From the NCBI GenBank assembly GCA_973895155.1, contig OZ316898.1, positions 7,440,001-7,504,000 on the forward strand: a stretch of DNA of 64,000 bases. The letters are read 5' to 3'. A model generated the notes under the pieces. That model did not search any database, was not told the origin of the DNA, and was given only the letters and a program-made list of their open reading frames with translations. Positions 10,839 through 22,575 of this stretch are shown piece after piece. The DNA is from Marsupella aquatica. Its lineage: Eukaryota > Marchantiophyta. The stretch's first letter is position 1, and each line of letters starts with the position of its first letter. A program made the position numbers and the translations under genes.

Positions 10839-13533
10839 TGGTTTATTGTTAGGAAGAAAAATGGTCAGATAAAATTTATTCAAGACATGCAACCACCTAA
10901 CAAGGTGACCATTAGGAATGTGGGAATCGGACCTATTATTGATGAAGTTTTTGAGGAGTTTGTAGGAAGAGCTATCTATTCGATTAGAGATTTGTATTCT
11001 GATTATGACCAATTTCAGTTGGCTGAAGGGAGTTGTGACATCACCACCATGAGGATTCTTCTTGGAGTTTTGATGTGCACTTTACCACAAGGTGCTATTA
11101 AGTGTGTTGCCCATATGCAGAATGCAATGAACAAAATACTCCAAGCTTGCATTCATTCTTGAAAAGACTAGACCATTTTTTGATGATATCCCCATCAAGG
11201 GCTTCGACAATTTGTTTAGAAGCATCTCCAAGATATTACAGTAATCCTTAAGCGTCGATTAAGATTGGGATTACCTTGTCAAGAGAAAAGTCAACCTTTG
11301 GACTCCATGAAATCATAGTGGTTGGGTAGCGGTGTGGACCTTATGGGCGGTTGCTTAACCAGGCTAAAGTTGATGTCATCCAAGAGATGAGAGCATGTGA
11401 GAGTGTGAGTGAGGTGAGGAGATTTTTAGGAGCATGTGTGTTTTACCGTGTGTGGATCCCTCACTTTTAGGAGCATAGCGAATCCATTGTATGGGCTGCT
11501 TAGAAAGAAAGTGAAGTTTCTATGGAGTGATGAGTGTGAGAGAGCTATGACAAAGCTCAAGGAGTCGTTGATGAGTCCACCAGTTTTGAGGCCACCAGAC
11601 TATACTTGTGGGAGGCCAATTGTTCTTACTGTTGACTCTAGTCTTTTGGCAACAGGTTGGGTACTTGGCCAAGAAGATGGAGATGACCAGAAGTTTGCTA
11701 CTAGGTTTGTTGCCAAGATATTCAATGAGAGACATCATAGGTATCCACAGGTCAATAGAGAGTTACATAGGGAGCAATTTAATGTGCCCTCAAACAAGAG
11801 AATGATTATTTGATAGGGGCACATGTAGTATTGCAGACTGATTGTCTTCCTTTGCTCGGTATGATTGCTAATTGTGATACCCCTGATATCACCATGCTCA
11901 AATGGATTGTTTTTATTTGCATGCTCAATCCTGAATTAAAGCATATTTTGGGTAAGAACAATCCAGTAGCAAACATGCTTTCGAGAGCTAGGTTTGAGGA
12001 GTGTGAGTCATGTGTAAATGTAGATAGGTGTGTGTGTGTTGCAAGTCATAAGAGAAAGAAGAAATTTCAGAGTGAGTTTAAGCTATTGGAGTTCAAGGAG
12101 GAGTTGTATTCCACAAATTTTTCAGTGATTGGAGAGTACCTTAGCATTTTGAAAAAGAAAAATGAGTGGAGTAGAGAGGAGTTTGAGAGAATTAGAAAAA
12201 AAACCTATGGTTTTTTTCTTAGAGATTGATACTTGTGGAAGAGACCAAAGAAGCAAGGATATTTACCCTTGAGGGTAGTTGATGATGATGATACACTGCA
12301 TAATGTTTTGCAGGAGTGTCATAACTTTGAGGCTTCTAGCCACAAAGGGGTTCGAGCTACCTATGAGCAGATTTGACAATTCTATTGGTGGTCTTGAATC
12401 TATGTAGATGTTATGACTTATGTTGAGAGTTGTGAGGTGTGTCAATTTTACTCAAAAGTCAAGCATAGAGATGGTCTTAGTCCCACTCATCCATTGTCTT
12501 TGCATTTCCAGTGGGTGTTAGATATTGTTTATATGCCAAGAGGGGTTAGAGGAGCTAAGTATTTGGTGCTTGCCAGAGAAGATTTGTCATCTTATGTTGA
12601 GGGTAGAGCTCTTGCTTCTAACAAGAGCGAGTCTGTTTGTAGGTTTGTGCTAGAGGATATAATATCCAAGCATGGTTGTTATATCAGATGATAGCAAATA
12701 CAGGTGAGTTAACTCAGATGAGACTTGTCAGTTCTTTGCTGAGTACCACATTAAGCTTAAACTGACCACTTCCTACAATCCAGAAGGAAATGGGAAGAGT
12801 GAGAGGGGTCACCCACCTATAGTGAGTGCTTTAGTTAAATCTTGTAGAGGTCGGGCTTCACTTTGGCCAAATTTTTTGCCACTTGCACTTATGGCAGATA
12901 GGATTACCTGTAGTTCAGTTATTGGTTTTGCACCAGTTGAGTTGGTCTCAGATCATCTACCTTTGATGCCTACCGAGGAGGTTGTACATAATTGGAGATC
13001 CATTGAGTGGAAAGATGAGGTTTCAAGAGAGAAACTCCTAGCAAGAAGAATTGAACATTTCAATTTGACACCAAGTAAAATTGATGAGGCCTTGGAGAAA
13101 GTGAAAGAAGCAAAAGAAGAGAGTAATTTAGGAAGATTTGATAGGAAGAAGAGACTTAGACCTATTCAGATTCAAGAATGAGATTGGATTCTCATTTCGG
13201 ATGAGAGCTTGATAAACCAATACTACTCTTAAAAAGTTTGCCTTGAGGTGGAGTGGACCATTTGTTGTGATGGAAGTGAGGGACAATGTTACATATAGAG
13301 TTCATGAGCTTGATGGTGTTCCCCATACCCATCTCTATGGAGCGAAAATGGTCAAGTTGTTCAAAAGAAGAGATCAATTTGTTGATGACACCTTTTTGGA
13401 GGAAGATAGTAGTGTTGTGCTAGACGATGAGAATGATTTTGAAGGTGATGAAAGTGATTCATCTAACGGTAAGGTTGATAGTGATGATACATTTGCGGTG
13501 TGGAGTAGGCCAGAGGCTACTCTGGTTTGGTGA
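10839..13533 (+). pseudogene. Decayed Ty3/gypsy pol (RT, RNase H, integrase)
   Basis: Pieces in order: RT with RKKNGQIKFIQDMQPPNKV at 10851 and GRAIYSIRDLYSDYDQF near 10965; an FFDDIPIKG active-site remnant near 11175; RT tail and RNase H at 11436-11813 with VLTVDSSLLATGWVLGQ; second half of RNase H at 11810-12229; integrase zinc-binding region near 12300-12480 with ESCEVCQ; integrase core at 12480-12700 and 12740-13180 with YNPEGNGKSERG; C-terminal domain at 13243-13533. Multiple stops and frameshifts interrupt it. The RT belongs to the lineage with 'IDEFVE.FAGRAIYS..DLYSGYDQ'. No LTRs could be paired, so element ends are unknown. Confidence 0.85.
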
Positions 13534-16500
13534 GGATGGATGTCATGAGGTTTTCATCCTAAATGAGGAATCCTCATGTTTTGTGAAAGAAGTTGAAACC
13601 ATTTTTTGCTTCTAACTTGGGCAAGTTGACTTGACTTGAGCTAACTTGACCAAGGTGAAGGAGGAAGCAGAGTTATGAGGTCAAGGTAGGGATGAGGTTG
13701 AGCCTACCCACTCTTGTTACTATTGTGGGGTATATTTTTCATTTGTGACTAGCGGTTAAGTTATCATTTGGCGGATTGACGGAATGGAGGTTGCTTGCTC
13801 AACAAGCAAGGTATTTAAGGTTTTGGAGACATGGTGACCAGGTTCATTGAATTTATAGAGGATGTGACCAAGTTCAAGGCACGTAGAAGGGTTGGGTCCA
13901 ACTGCATCAATTTTGTGAGATATGGATCAAATTCAGAGTTTTGTGTTAAATGGACCAGATGTATAGTTTGTGTTAAATGGACTAGATTCAATGTATCTAC
14001 TTCAACAGTGGATCTTGTTTTTGGTTAATGGATGGTTTGGATTGAAGGTGGAGATGTGAGTTAGGGCTTGGTGGAGGTCGTGGCTTTTCCAAAATGGTCA
14101 AAGCTCTTTTGGTTTGGAAGTTACTAAAGAGGGGTTTTTTGGCTCATTTTTTGCCGTTTGATCTAATTGGTGTGAGATCTAGGGTTGTGATTCAATAAGG
14201 ACTAAAACCATAAGTGAAGGATCTTTTGGGTGCCCTGGGCCTTCCCACATGGGTACTAAAGGAGGAAGTTCGAGTGGCCAATGGTTTGAAAGTTAGATGC
14301 TGCTAAAGTGTTATCTTTTTGTCGTTTTGGAGTGTTAAGTCCCATTTCGAGTTGTAAGAGCAAACCTCTAGGGGAAGCTCGAGTATGAGACATGTGTAAG
14401 GAAGGAGCCCTCCTCCTTGGCCATGGCCTTAGGTTCTTGAGGGTAGGAGATGTAAAACTCAGTTTTAGAAGAAGAAAAGAGAGGTGACACTTTGAATGTT
14501 GCTACATTTCACTTGTGACAGTTTTTTCTAGGGATTTTGAGGGAAGTTTCGAATGTTAGAGAGGTTGATCGAAGCCTTAGGAAGGAGGTAGACCATGAGT
14601 AGGAAGCTTAAAGAGCATGCATGAGAGATTGCCCACAAGAAGGCATACTCGAATGTAAGCTCTTGGCTCCAAGTTTTGAAGGGTTTGAAGTAGTAGGACT
14701 GATTCAAAGCCTTGGTGGTGATATGTAACAAAATTTTCTTGCTTGCGTGCGTTGCATGAGAGAGCTCATTAAGAAGGCTTACTCAAGTGCAAACATCATA
14801 GCTTGGGGGTTTTGAAGGAGGATGGTAGGTGTAAGGGAGTAGGAAGGGAGACAAAGCTATTTTGAAGTCTTGAGATGACTATGGTGGTAGTTTGGAGGCT
14901 AGATAATGTCTTACTTGGTGTTTGAGCTTGTTTGGTTCATCTTTGCTAGGAGGGTCTTGTTTGTGACCTATATTTTGACTTAGGAAAGGCCATGATGCTT
15001 TTCATGTGCCTTTTGCCATGCATTTAGAGGAGTGGACTCCTTGGGTTTTGAAAGATGGTGTAGGAGGATTTTTTGGCTATGAATGAAGGATGAATGGATC
15101 ATTTGTGAAAGCTAAATAATGACTTTTTTTGCTCCATTTTCACAGGACATCATACGCTATCTCTGAGTGCATACCCTCAAAAATTATCACTGAGAAAAAA
15201 AAAATTGGAGTTCTTTTTGGACATATGGTACCATGATTTTTTGTGTGACACGTCCTGAAATTAATCCTTACGAGAGGATACAGAAACCTTAGAGTTTTCA
15301 AACATCATATGGCTTACTTAATATTATAAGGCTATGATATGGTTTCTATATCAAACACATCAAAAAACAAAAAATGATCAATTCTTTAGTTGAAAATGTA
15401 TCCTTGAAAAGGTTCATATTACAACAATTTTGGGTGTGACACTCATTTTGAGTCCTCCAATTGTGAATGAGACCCAAAGTACATGTGTACTTTTGAATTT
15501 ACGTATAAAAGTATTTCAGTTATGGTAACATTTGATTCATTGGGACTTTTACCAATTTCTTGGGTTCATTCCCACATTAATGTTGTACTATGAACATCAA
15601 TTGAACAGTGTCTGGACTTGCCAATGTACTCAACCTACAAAATGAGAATCAATTATGAAGAGGTATGTACATGTAAAGGTATATATCAATATTTGATTAT
15701 GTTTGTGATTGTCGACAAGCTTTGACAATTTGGGTCTTCCTTTTGGGCAGGCTTTGGAAATACACAAGTCAACCTAGTCAACTATGTGCAAAATATGTTA
15801 ATGGAGAGTATATAGAGATAAAATCATCTAAACTAACCAAAAATGAAAGGTGTAAGAGCTTACCAGTACTCAATGTTAGTACGTTGTGCAAATGATTGGC
15901 AAAAATAGAGGCCACCAATTGATATAACGACATAAAAATGAATATTGTACTACTTAAGTTTCCACAACGAATTATACATCTCATCCAAGCCTGCACCATA
16001 TGTTATGAAGACGTCCACTTGCATGTCTTTCAATATGCACCAAAAATTCTACTACAAGATAGTGGCTGCATATTTTACAAACACAATGATGAAGGCAACA
16101 AGTATGATGTCTTCACCTTCTTTATCGGGATCACTCCACTATTGATGTGAGGAGCCTAAATGAGGCAATTAAAACCCTTAAGAATCTATAGCCTGAAGCC
16201 AGCATGAGACCATGAATTTTATATGGCATTTAGAATCCACATAAATTATAGTCATGGGTATTAAACACACTGACACTATCAATCCGAGTCAATATATGGA
16301 TATTAAACACAATGAGACTCTCCTTGCCTAAACTATCCCCATTTTTTATTCTTACCCCCAAGTTTATATTTGGGATTTGGGCAATTATAGTAGAGTTGGC
16401 AACCCTCAATTTTGGTCATGCATGATCAAGATGATTATGTTGCTTTAAATTGGGTTCTTTATGAGAACTTGGGAAGGCAAGTCTGAACATGTCTTCACAT

Positions 16501-17060
16501 CCTTGTCATCTATTTCATTCAAATTATACATTGTTTTAATTGCACCAACAATGCTGATTTGCTTTGTTTTGTTCTCAAAGTTTTCTTGTACATAAGGGAG
16601 AAGTTATTTCATAACCCGCTTTATAGATGCTAAAAATTATTTAGTGGATATATTCAATTTTAAAGCCTGAACAAGGACATGGTCATGATCTCATCAATGG
16701 TAACAAACATGCAATTTAGTGACAATGATAAGAATAATATATTTCACTATTGACAATTCTAAGAAAACACTATAGTAAATTGTTTTCATGATTCTAAAAT
16801 GCCTACAATATATCTTCTGTTACAATTCAGAGTATCCTAGAGACTCTACTGTGAAATTCCATGACAAAATCAATCTACTATTTGTTGTTTGAATTATCCT
16901 ACAGATACTAACCATAACATCCATTCATATAGACAACTCTCAAACATGAGAATTATGACAAACTGGTAGTTTTGGTTGTTTGGCTTCTTGCACAATATTG
17001 TGAAATACATGATTTCATCTATGACCCTCAGGATCATAGATTTCATCAGGACCCTCAGGA
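13534..17060. other. Non-coding tail and spacer, no gene seen
   Basis: The first part may be the 3' end of the preceding gypsy element. A diverged ~135-bp duplication is visible (around 14617-14690 and 14752-14825, sharing GCATGAGAGA and TTTTGAAGG). A 21-bp motif TTTGTGTTAAATGGAC occurs near 13940 and 13966. GTGTGACAC occurs at ~15243 and ~15430. The rest is AT-rich with no recognisable product. Confidence 0.5.
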
Positions 17061-17288
17061 TGAAACCCTACCAATGTAACAACACAATGATAAATTTGAT
17101 AACTAAAGTTATATTAATTAAGAGCTCACTTGCAATATAAGAAAACACATTGATTGTCTGATTCATGCTTGTATGATAGTAACTAACTATGACTCGAGCC
17201 TCTGCACGAGTAAGACCCATTGTCGTGCTAGAGTGCATCGATGTACCAGCTGTGTCGTAACCGCAAACCTGTCTAGTAAATATACTTA

Positions 17289-19073
17289 CTATCCTATCCA
17301 ACCAAGTACCCGAAGTAGATCCTTGAATAGCATTGAACGGTTATTTCGCAGACCTTCGTCTGTGCCTATTGCAGAAAACCCTTGGCACTCCCATCCAGCA
17401 ACTACCAGATGTATAGGGCCTAGTAATTGGATGTGACGTTGTTGGATAAGTTTGATATCTGGCGATAGAAATGTGAGAGCAGACTTCAATGTTGTGGCAG
17501 GCAAGAGTTGGGAATACTGTTTACTAAGGGCAGCAAGGCATTGAGGCAGCAATAGGCGTGCGATAGCATCTATGTCACAATACACATACTTGTGTACTCA
17601 TAATCCACACTTGAGAGCGGCCTCAAGCCCAGTAGCCAATCTCAGTCGCAAATACAACTTTCACCTACTCGTAATTGCTCCGGCGTTGCCTAATTCCAGT
17701 GTTGAGCCCCTCTTAGATTTGCTACCATCATGGCCATTAGGGATGCGACTAACAAAGAAGAGGCTAGTAAGAGCAAGGACAAGACTTGAGAAAAACGTGC
17801 TCCAATTTAACTCTATCGGGCCCGTTATCGATCACGGAAAAATGAACTACTCTATCGGGCCCGCATACTTGTAGTTTGAGCCTGTTGCCGATCATGGAAA
17901 AATGAACTATTTTTCCAACAGATTACCATAGAGGCCCAAGAAGCCTCACATGAGCCCAATCATGGGGCTGCATATTTCTCAGCCAATGGACCTAGGGGCC
18001 AAAAGTTATGGCCGATTCAAGTTGCATGCTTGTAGTTTGGGTCCATCGCCGATCACGGAAAAATAAACTCGTTGGAAAGCTAATGAAGAAAGCTATCTCA
18101 TGGTGCTCTTTGATTGTGCATTGGATGGTTTTGGTTTAGAGGTTTGCAATGGGGGGAGTCTCTCTTGCCGATCCGAAGTCGAATAGTGACCAAACCGCAT
18201 TTGGTTCGCACAGGGACCTGATGTTGGAGAGGTAGAACCAAGTAGACTCTGGGGGCTGCCGTTGAGATCTGGTCCCGATGCATGGTGAGAGGATGAGCGG
18301 AACCCAGTTTCGCCGAGAGGTGGCTAAGATCTAGAAACTGAATGGTCCCGGCGTGTTACTACTAGTTTGTGACAAACTGAGATTGGGCCATGGGCATGTC
18401 TTGGAGGCAGGGCGGTCAGCCATTGACGGGTAGAAAGTGGGGAAGCTTGGGCGACATCCGGTAAATAGATTGTTCCGGATAAACAGTGATGTCGACCTTA
18501 GTTTCAGCTTATGGTAAGGCCATGCGGGCCTAGGAGGCTCTATCCGCTGACCTACTTACTAACAACTATTGAGCTTGATGCGAGACAATGGTCTTGGGAG
18601 TTCCAAGATCAAGACGGGTTGGTTGGTTGCTTGTGCAGATAGTAAAGACCGTTGAGCGATGGTTGTGCTGACGATGGCAAGTGCGGCTTCGTATGGGAGG
18701 GGTCGCTAACGATAAGGAGTATAGTCGGAAAGAACTTGCCCCAACATTTTGTGTAACTAGTGCAAGGTTTGACTTGTTTCAAAGTTGAGAAACAAGTTTG
18801 GACAGACACGTGGTGGGAGGGCCACCACTATCCCCCAAATAATTCCACAAATGTGATGCCTTTTGGTGGAGGGCACCACTGGATGGGTGTGTTGGATACT
18901 AGTGATGCAATGTGGTAGGCATGTGACTTATCCTGAGTGTGCATTGAACAATACTCCAACGTTTTTATCATGCGGACCTGTGCCTTCTCCAGTAACAACT
19001 GTGTATCTGGTAAATACTCTTTCTTGGTAACAGTAGCGGCAGTAGTATCGTGAGCCACCAATGGGATAATCAT
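17289..19073 (-). pseudogene. Gag-associated C5-cytosine DNA methyltransferase, split by an insertion
   Basis: The first part (19073 to 18831) ends in ITFVELFGG, the SAM-binding motif I of C5-cytosine methyltransferases. The sequence resumes at 17639 with ATGLEAALKCG, a TGA, then VHKYVYCDID (motif II region), and at ~17394-17370 GWECQGFS, the catalytic motif IV with its Cys codon at 17385-17387, followed by GLRNNRSMLFKDL. The usual Pro before the catalytic Cys is Glu here. After 17289 the frame loses similarity, so the target-recognition half is missing. It lies downstream, on the same strand, of a gag with zinc knuckles, so I infer a retroelement-borne enzyme. The insertion, the stop and the truncation make this copy dead. 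Confidence 0.75.
17640..18830. mobile_element. 1.19-kb insertion of unknown type inside the methyltransferase
   Basis: It separates two halves of a continuous methyltransferase frame: AGCCAA ends at 17639 and TCCCCC starts at 18831. Joined they give an uninterrupted Gly-Gly-Leu-Ala-Thr-Gly reading. No target duplication longer than 1-2 bases is seen and the site is A|T. On the plus strand it begins TCTCAGTCGC and ends with a hairpin (GTGGTGG at 18810-18816, CCACCAC at 18822-18828) followed by TA. CGATCACGGAAAAATGAACT recurs at 17829, 17889 and 18050. No ORF. It resembles a non-autonomous Helitron in target choice and terminal hairpin, but lacks the CTRR end. Confidence 0.55.
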
Positions 19074-19119
19074 AGTAGGGTCTGCATCAACCGCTTGGTG
19101 AACTCCGCACCCGATAGCG

Positions 19120-20739
19120 CTAGTCTCTTGTTGAAAACCTGGCTAGCATCCTGCCTAGATGCTGAGGCAGTGGATGCAGGTAATATTTCAGTTGGTTGAC
19201 CCCTTCATTGGTATCCAAGGGCAACTGCTGATGGTTGTTAGAAATGATGTCCTGTTCTTCATCCATGGACATCTGACAAAAACTACTGGGCATAGAGCTT
19301 GGCTCTACTTCTCTGGGTAGTGTAGTAGTGGCAGTCTGGTTGTCTCCTACAGCCTTATACTGTGCGGATCTAGTGACTACATACCCATTCAAGTCATAAA
19401 GTAACGAGGTGCTTGGGTTGCCACCTCCAATTGATGGTGAAGGGGCCTTCTACAGAGCCTATACCAACAATGCAGACATTCAATTGTCAAAAGCTTCAAA
19501 TAGCTCTGCCTTGAGAGCGTCCATCTTTTACTTGGACTTAGTTGTCTTGGCCTCATTCTTGTTACCACTGCTGGATGCTTGAGAAGAGTTGTCTGCAGCT
19601 TTGGTACTGGCTATAAGCTTCACATTCCTCTATGGTTGGGTAGGATATGTCGAGTGTTGTTAGGGTAACAAATTTTGTTGCCTTCGTTCTGGATGTGCTT
19701 GAAAGCAGACTGACTCCACATGTCCAATCTTGCCGCATGCAGAACAATGCAAATTCTCTTTTGGAATGTTGCATTGAGGTGAGTTGTGATCTAATGACCC
19801 ACAATGATTGCACGATTGTATTGGTGTAGCCGCATTCACCTGTTTGGAGTTATGACCTCACTGTCCCCTCTCAAACGGTCTTCCTTGCGACTATCATGGG
19901 TTGGCAGGTTGTCTTTCTTGCCCAACTAGGGCCGTGCTATCTGTCGCAGCAGCTCTGGTCTTTGGCTTGGGCGTGATCTCGTAGTTCTCATTGGCCCAGT
20001 TCATCTTCTCTGCAAGTTCATAGACATCCTGTAGGGTGTAATTCTTGTTACTTCCTGAAAATAGGCTAGTAGTGACCTTGTTGTGCAGGTCTAGCTCATC
20101 TGCTTGCAAGGCCCGCAAGTACTTGTGCGCTGCTTCCCGATCAGTGCAACTCTCTGTCTCCTTTTGCAGACGTTCAATCCTTCGGTACATCATCTTCAAC
20201 GTCTCATCCTTCTTATGAATGAAGTTGTTCAGCTCTGCCAACTTGATTGAGTTCCTCTCTAGGAATTCTTCTTTTAGTATGGCGAAGAAATCTGCTACCG
20301 GATCTGTGACTCCAAGATCTATCAAAGCCTCTGGGGCAATCCCTGTGGTGGCTGTTGCAATCTGAGCCTGCCTAAGTATCACTGTGATTAGTGGTACTCC
20401 ACCATTTTGCTTTGGGTCCTTTGCCTAATCTATAATTTGGGCAGTGAGTTGCTGGTCTTCAGCAACCTTGATGGCAGCAATGTAAGTTGGGTTGGCTCTC
20501 ATCTCTTGCCGCACTAGTGTATATTTGTGCTACTCATACGTGGCAAGTGCCTCTTCACATAGGTACCGTTTTAGCTGAATGAAAACAAATTGTACATCAT
20601 ACTCAGATTTGTACTTCTTCAAATTTGCCATGACTCCAACAAACCATGCTTTGAATTCTTGTAGCGGGATGATCCCTAGTTTGCCACTGAACTTTTGGTC
20701 ACGGGTGTAGGCTGGACCATGTGACTGCATTCCTGCCAT
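19120..20739 (-). pseudogene. Retroelement gag with two CCHC zinc knuckles
   Basis: Segments at 20739-20530 (KFSGKLGIIPLQEFKAWF, a capsid start) and 20382-19894 (FFAILKEEFLERNSIKLAEL, then MMYRRIERLQKETESC) form a retrotransposon gag capsid-like domain. Two zinc knuckles follow at 19812-19705: CNHCGSLDHNSPQC and CSACGKIGHVESVC. A Gln/Ser-rich linker lies at 19392-19120 before the methyltransferase. At least two stops and frame changes separate the pieces. No protease, RT or integrase is seen nearby, and neither an LTR nor a primer site was found, so element class is unresolved. Confidence 0.75.
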
Positions 20740-22053
20740 TGTATAAGCTGGAAAGTTGAAAGAACCGTCGAATTCACCATCTTCTTTGGATTTGGATTGT
20801 GTTGAGTACTCCTCCTGTCCCCCCCAATCTGAAACGTGGAGAAAATGGTAGCAAAACTAGAAAATGTGAGCCGTGCCCGTTGTGTACGTGGGGCACGCCT
20901 ACCCCAGGCTCGTGAGAATATAGGGGAGTGGGGCTGGCTGTGCAACCAGTAGTGAGGTGATTCACTCATAAGGTACTGAGTATGTGTGAGATGACAGTAG
21001 ATGTCTTTAAACCAATAGGTAAAAATAGACTATCCAGTGTAGACCATAGCGCACAATGGGGAGCAAAAGTGGCAAGGGGGACTGTTCAATCTCCCGTAAG
21101 AAATTAACACCAAAATGTATGACAATAAATTGACAAAAATAATCTTTGGGTAAGATGATGAACAGAAAGTCAATATGATGAGGAAAACCCTGGGGCGCAC
21201 CATGCAGCCAATCCATGGTGACTCACACAATAATAGAGCCCAATTACCGCACAAAATGTAGGGTAATCCTACTGATATGGAATATGGAGAAAGTTTTGAG
21301 TACACAGCTTCAAGAAAGTCTGGAAATAACCTCAAATTGCTCTACCATATCCTAGGAGCAACAAAACTAGAAATATAATCTAGCCAACATAAGGATGAGG
21401 GCGCGGCTCATGCCACTCACGCTCTGCTCTCTCCCTCTCTAGAAGGTCTAATGGCAGAGGACCATGGTCTGAATGTGGGGTGCCATTACGATACACATAC
21501 TGTGGACGGCCTCTAACTTGCCCGGGGGTAATAGGGGCTGGTAACTATCCAGAAGTGCACAAAGGGTATGGACTTATATCCAAGAAACTAAAACTATCAC
21601 CTGTATCATCCTCTACATCAACTTAGGGGTGTCAGAATGGGTCGGTGTAGCTTTGGGTTTCCAGCAGTTCTGCCACTAAGTGTGGGTTCAGGCGTTTAGT
21701 CAGTGTGCGCAGGTCCTTACTAGCAAAGTGCGCCCTTTTGTGAAGCAAACCCTCTTGAGTATTTGCTTCCATAATCCGCAGCCAAAAACAAGAATTCTGG
21801 AGGGAAGCAAAGAAGCAATCGTAGTTTTGGTCCACAACTTGACTAGAGTGTTGAAGGTTTAGGGTGAGGAACAACGGAGAGCTCATTGCTTGGTGGTAGG
21901 GTTGAAGGTCGTCGGCACATTGTGGAGGTTTAACGAAGTGGGGAGCAAGATGGATCATCGGGCTGCTCATTGCTTGGTGGCAGGGTTCAAGGTTTAGGGT
22001 CGATTGTGGAGGTCTGTTCATTGTGTGAGGTGGATAGGGTGGCCGCATTTTAG
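20740..22053. other. Region upstream of the gag, no gene recognised
   Basis: Probably the 5' leader or LTR of the gag-methyltransferase element (minus strand), but I could not find a primer-binding site or paired repeat. Small open frames carry no motif. Confidence 0.4.
21881..22013. repeat. Tandem duplication, 83-bp period
   Basis: Copies at 21881-21930 and 21964-22013 share GCTCATTGCTTGGTGG and end in TTGTGGAGGT, with a few substitutions between them. Confidence 0.65.
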
Positions 22054-22575
22054 GTTTGTGGAGGACATCATTTCGCCCGCATTTGCACTATTGTTGTTGC
22101 GGATTGCTGCACAGCTTGTTTTGTGACAACGGCTTGGTTTGGTTCGGCCCAGGTAAGGCTACAATCCCCTATCTTTGATATGTGACCTCGTGGCTGCAAG
22201 TTTAGTTGTCTCCCCACAGTCTTCTAAGCTTGCTGTCCATAGTTTACTGTCAGCATTGGAACATCAACCTAGCGAGCGTTGGAAGAACGCTCAATCAAGA
22301 AGGGAAGCAATCGCGCTGATACCTATGAGCTGGGAGAGCTCAGAGAGTCGACTTGCAAAGGTTATAGTTGCAGACTCTGTTTCAGGCGCTCTTGTGTTCA
22401 GGATTGAGGCCGTTGCGAGCTTCAGTCTGGAGGTGTTAAAGATTGCTTTATCTGCGGAGTACCTCAAGGAGATAGCGGACAGATTTTGGTCCAAGCATTG
22501 CACAAAGGATTGCGCCCAAGAGTGTGGGATAGTCCCGGGAGCGCGGCCCATCCTAGAGCATCCTGTCAGTTCAAG
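22054..22575 (+). CDS. Unidentified candidate exon pair
   Basis: Two in-phase candidate exons: 22054-22152 (33 codons, preceded by GCATTTTAG and followed by CAG|GTAAGG) and 22220-22575 (preceded by TGTCTCCCCACAG, followed by CAAG|GTAAGT). Joined, they give an uninterrupted frame with SSKLAVHSLLSALEH and LVFRIEAVASFSLEVLK, ending in a Cys-containing stretch. I do not recognise the protein. Strong splice signals at both ends of a 356-nt open exon are the only support; flanking exons were not found. It could be part of a host gene, a captured fragment or chance. Confidence 0.3.

Noticed and set aside
17068-17301. Continuation of the methyltransferase into the next minus-strand frame
   Set aside because: The translation after 17289 has no methyltransferase motifs; the similarity ends there.
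17640-18830. Firm Helitron call for the insertion
   Set aside because: The expected CTRR terminus is absent and the hairpin is at the very tip, so only 'Helitron-like' is defensible.
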